From positions 1 to 16,690 of the forward strand of contig CAAFEX010000032.1 in NCBI GenBank assembly GCA_900762015.1: a stretch of 16,690 bases of DNA, given 5' to 3'. Positions 14,243 to 16,690 of this stretch are shown here, piece by piece. This DNA comes from an uncultured Collinsella sp. (GTDB lineage: Bacteria > Actinomycetota > Coriobacteriia > Coriobacteriales > Coriobacteriaceae). Position numbers and translations under genes: made by a program. The notes below the pieces were generated by a model, which saw nothing but the letters and a program-made list of their open reading frames with translations, did no database searches and was not told the DNA's origin. The number at the start of each line of letters is the position of its first letter. Position 1 is the first letter of the stretch.

Positions 14243-14292
14243 CGATGCCCACGGGCGATACTGTGCTGAGCGTGCATTGTCCGTGGGCATCG
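14243..14292 (-). terminator. Hairpin after GtrA-like gene 1 (probable terminator)
   Basis: A perfect 12-bp stem, CGATGCCCACGG (14243-14254) with CCGTGGGCATCG (14281-14292), encloses a 26-base loop about 20 bases after the stop of the GtrA-like gene at 14312. The minus strand continues TTCGTTTACGG, a weak T-run. The long loop and weak run make it less typical than the other terminators here. The AT-rich stretch about 14100-14240 next to it probably holds the promoter of GtrA-like gene 2, but I see no well-spaced hexamers. Confidence 0.5.
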
Positions 14293-14311
14293 TAAGGCTG
14301 AAGGTTGCGAG

Positions 14312-14707
14312 TTACTTGGTCTCGTCGCCTTCCAGGAAAAACTTACGCGTCACAAAGTTGTAGACCATGACAAGTGCGGTGGCACAGATCTTGGCGATAT
14401 TGGCCTCGAGTCCCAGGCCGGCGTTGAGCGCCAGCACGATGCCGTCGTTGAGCACCAAACCGATTACGGACAGCACGACAAAGATGATGAACTCGCGGCG
14501 GCGGCTCATGCCTTCCTTGTGCGCAAACACGTACTTCATGCTGGCGACGTAATTAAAGATGAGCGAGACGATAAAGCCGCTGGTGTTGGCGATTAGGATG
14601 TTGAGGCCCAGACCGTAGTGGAGCAGATTCATAATGCCAAAGTCGATAACCGTGGCAATGACACCGACGACGCCAAATTTCATGATCTGCGCAAGGAGCT
14701 TTTGCAT
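14312..14707 (-). CDS. GtrA-like four-helix membrane protein (paralogue 1)
   Basis: I chose the ATG at 14707, giving 131 aa, because AAGGCAGG lies just upstream and because the N-terminus then matches the paralogue. An upstream in-frame TTG at 14770 has no usable ribosome site. The protein shows Q-I-M-K-F-G-V-V-G-V-I-A-T-V-I-D-F, F-N-Y-V-A-S-M-K-Y-V-F-A-H-K-E-G-M-S-R-R-R-E-F and a final Y-N-F-V-T-R-K-F-F-L-E-G, all shared with the second GtrA-like gene. It has four hydrophobic helices and probably helps flip lipid-linked sugars. It follows fbp by 78 bases on the same strand and may be read through from it. Confidence 0.85.
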   Translation of the reverse strand: MQKLLAQIMKFGVVGVIATVIDFGIMNLLHYGLGLNILIANTSGFIVSLIFNYVASMKYVFAHKEGMSRRREFIIFVVLSVIGLVLNDGIVLALNAGLGLEANIAKICATALVMVYNFVTRKFFLEGDETK

Positions 14708-14724
14708 GGTACCTGCCTTAAGCT

Positions 14725-14779
14725 GGCGCCGAAGCGCCGCGGGGATGACAAACTCAGCAAGTTTAGCCAATCCCCGCGG
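14725..14779 (-). promoter_or_regulatory. Overlapping alternative hairpins between fbp and GtrA-like gene 1
   Basis: A perfect 10-bp inverted repeat (CCGCGGGGAT at 14737-14746 with ATCCCCGCGG at 14770-14779) shares bases 14737-14738 with a second hairpin, GGCGC-CGAA-GCGCC (14725-14738; a UUCG-type loop on the minus strand RNA). They cannot both form fully. There is no T-run, so a processing or attenuation role is only a guess. Confidence 0.4.
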
Positions 14780-14785
14780 GTGGTG

Positions 14786-16690
14786 CTAGGCGCGCTCCTC
14801 GATAGCACCGTTTCTATATGCATCGAGCAGCTGACGCAGGTCCTGGATTTGGCTGCGGATCTTGGCGCCAGTATCGGTGTCGCTCACCATGCGGCGACGG
14901 TCTGCTTGGTCAAAACGGTTGGTCTCGCTCTCGATGTCGATGTTGCGCGTGAGCGCTTCGGCGACGGTGGTAAAGGCCTGATGCGACTTGAGACGGCAGC
15001 CGCGCGAGCTCGAGATGAGCGTATAGCCGGCGATACCCGTCTTGGGATGGTAAGCGCGGCAGAAGCCGCCGTCGATGACCAGCAGCTTGCCCTCGGCGCG
15101 GATGGGCTGCTCGCCCTTGGTGGTTTTAACGGGCGTGTGGCCGTTGATGATGTGGCCGGTCGGCGAGCATGCCATGGGCGCGACGCCAAACTCGCGCATG
15201 ATGTCATCGCAGACCGAGGGCGACTTGGTAAGCGTAAAGTACGGGTCCATCGGCTCGACCCAGGTGCTCTTATCGGCGATATAGGCGCGCTCAAAGGTAC
15301 GCACCAGGCGTCCGCTGGCGGGTGAGTTAAAGCCAATCCACAGGTACCACATCCAGTCGAGGGCGTCGCGGTCGCCCACGCGCCAGGCGCGGCGGGCGAT
15401 GTGGTCGCAAAAATCGAGATAATCGCGCCCGGCGTGCCAGGTGCCCAGACAGTTCATGCTGCTAAAGGTGCCGTCTTCGTTGAGCGGAACGCAGCCGTGG
15501 AAGAGCAGGTTGCCGTTGGCGACCTTGTACATCGAGCCGTGGGAATAGAGGAAATCGATATGGCGATGCAGGTGATCGGCGGTGACAAACTCGGACACGA
15601 GCTTGTCGATGATGTGCTGCTCCTGGGGCGTGAGCGTATAGGGGTCTGCCGGGTCGACGGTAGGGAAGTCGTTGGTCGTGAGCGGCCACACGCTGCCGTC
15701 GGCGAGCGTGACCGTGCCGGTGTCGTGGTCAATCTTGTCGAGCAGCAGGCGGTCGGTCATGTCGAACTCGGGGTGACGCTGGATAATCTGGCCCTCAAGC
15801 TTAAAGAGCAGCACGTTGATGGCCTTGATCAGCGGGGTGATGGACTCACCGGCGGTATAGGTGGCGTCTGCGAAGGCGACAAGCTCACGCAGCGAGATGC
15901 CGTAGTCGTTCTCGAGGATCTCGTAATTGTCGTAACGCAGGTTGTTGCGCAGCACCGTGGCGATGCATGCAGGCTCACCGGCCGCAGCGCCCATCCACAG
16001 CAGGTCGTGGTTGCCCCACTGGATGTCGAGCGAATGGTAGGTGAGCAGGCGGTCCATAATCTTGGCCGCGCCGCCGCCGCGGTCGAAGATATCGCCCACC
16101 AGGTGCAGGTGGTCGACGGCCAGGCGTTTGATGAGCGAAGCGAGCGACTCGATAAAGTCGTCGGCGCTGGCGGTCTCCAGGATGGACTCCACGATGCGCT
16201 CGTGATAGCGCACGCGATAGTTGTTCTCGTCCGGGTGCGTGTGCAACAACTCGTCGATGATGTAGGCGTAATCGCGCGGAATGGCCTTACGCACCTTGGA
16301 GCGGGTGTAGCGGCTCGAAAGCGAGCGGGCAACCATGATGAGCTGGTCAAGCATCGTCTTGTACCAGGTGGGTGAGTCCTCGCGCTGGCTGCGGACCAGC
16401 TCGATCTTCTCGCGCGGGTAGTAGATGAGCGTGCACAGCTCGCCCTTTTCGTCAAAGGTGAGCGTGTCGCCAAAAATCTCGTCGACATGCTCGCGCACGA
16501 CGCCCGAGCAGTTGTTGAGGATGTGCATAAAGGCTTCGTACTCGCCGTGCACGTCGCTCATAAAATGCTCGGTGCCCTTGGGTAGGTTGAGGATGGCCGA
16601 GAGGTTGATAATTTCGGTAAACGCGGATTGTTCGGTGGGAAATTGTCTCGACAGCAGGCGCAGATACTTGAAGTCTTGCGGGTTGCGATC
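14786..16690 (-). CDS. fbp: Fructose-1,6-bisphosphatase class III, extreme 5' end beyond window
   Basis: The frame is open from the window edge to a stop at 14786, giving 634 visible residues against a usual 640-670, so only a few N-terminal residues are missing. The visible start (R-N-P-Q-D-F-K-Y-L-R-L-L) and L-N-L-P-K-G-T-E-H-F-M-S-D-V-H-G-E-Y are typical of this family; the ATG inside H-F-M-S-D is internal, not the start. The metallophosphatase motifs are S-D-V-H-G-E-Y, V-G-D-I-F-D-R-G-G, W-G-N-H-D, and I-N-G-H-T-P-V, followed by V-I-D-G-G-F-C. The enzyme removes the 1-phosphate of fructose 1,6-bisphosphate in gluconeogenesis in the cytoplasm and depends on a divalent metal. It appears intact in the visible part. 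Confidence 0.95.
   Translation of the reverse strand, partial: DRNPQDFKYLRLLSRQFPTEQSAFTEIINLSAILNLPKGTEHFMSDVHGEYEAFMHILNNCSGVVREHVDEIFGDTLTFDEKGELCTLIYYPREKIELVRSQREDSPTWYKTMLDQLIMVARSLSSRYTRSKVRKAIPRDYAYIIDELLHTHPDENNYRVRYHERIVESILETASADDFIESLASLIKRLAVDHLHLVGDIFDRGGGAAKIMDRLLTYHSLDIQWGNHDLLWMGAAAGEPACIATVLRNNLRYDNYEILENDYGISLRELVAFADATYTAGESITPLIKAINVLLFKLEGQIIQRHPEFDMTDRLLLDKIDHDTGTVTLADGSVWPLTTNDFPTVDPADPYTLTPQEQHIIDKLVSEFVTADHLHRHIDFLYSHGSMYKVANGNLLFHGCVPLNEDGTFSSMNCLGTWHAGRDYLDFCDHIARRAWRVGDRDALDWMWYLWIGFNSPASGRLVRTFERAYIADKSTWVEPMDPYFTLTKSPSVCDDIMREFGVAPMACSPTGHIINGHTPVKTTKGEQPIRAEGKLLVIDGGFCRAYHPKTGIAGYTLISSSRGCRLKSHQAFTTVAEALTRNIDIESETNRFDQADRRRMVSDTDTGAKIRSQIQDLRQLLDAYRNGAIEERA

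Noticed and set aside
14099..14290. Minus-strand frame of 63 codons between the two GtrA-like genes
   Set aside because: It overlaps the terminator hairpin and AT-rich promoter region and lacks a plausible ribosome site.
15401..16375. Plus-strand open frame of 324 codons opposite fbp
   Set aside because: Shadow of the class III fructose-bisphosphatase; Val/Gly-rich mirror translation without motifs.

Overview
The window looks like chromosomal DNA of a high-GC Gram-positive gut actinobacterium of the class Coriobacteriia, most likely Collinsella or a close relative. This is an inference from GC-rich codon use, a class III fructose-bisphosphatase, the fchA-folD pair, large DUF4430 surface proteins and Coriobacteriia-style lipoproteins; no rRNA or tRNA is present to confirm it.

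Left part (1-2343, all minus strand): the 5' part of a Tat-exported, ricin-lectin-like protein that runs off the window edge, then two tandem paralogous lipoproteins of exactly 199 aa each. Each lipoprotein gene has a GC-rich intrinsic terminator, and an identical 19-bp near-palindromic motif lies upstream of each. Centre-left (2721-4210, plus): a two-gene one-carbon operon, fchA (methenyl-THF cyclohydrolase / formimino-THF cyclodeaminase family) and folD. FolD appears to lack the residues needed for cyclohydrolase activity, so the two proteins probably split the usual FolD work. A 238-bp MITE-like long inverted repeat with a central terminator-like hairpin follows (4245-4482).

Centre (4566-8377, plus): a C69-family dipeptidase, then a small phasin-like helical protein in an apparent operon with an AarF/UbiB-type membrane-anchored atypical kinase.

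Centre-right (8455-13588, plus): the most interesting unit. A promoter and a cobalamin riboswitch precede a 1295-aa surface protein with four transcobalamin-like DUF4430 domains, a PQQ-like beta-propeller, an InlB-type repeat, Gly/Ser and Lys/Ser/Asp linkers and a C-terminal membrane anchor. The next gene follows with no gap and encodes a second membrane-anchored single-DUF4430 protein; a strong terminator closes the unit. The likely role is surface capture of vitamin B12 or another corrinoid, repressed when B12 is plentiful. No cobalamin transporter is visible in the window.

Right part (minus strand, 13622-16690): class III fructose-1,6-bisphosphatase, whose extreme N-terminus lies beyond the window, followed downstream by two tandem GtrA-like four-helix membrane proteins, each with a hairpin after it. 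I see no CRISPR array, tRNA, rRNA, transposase gene or prophage gene.
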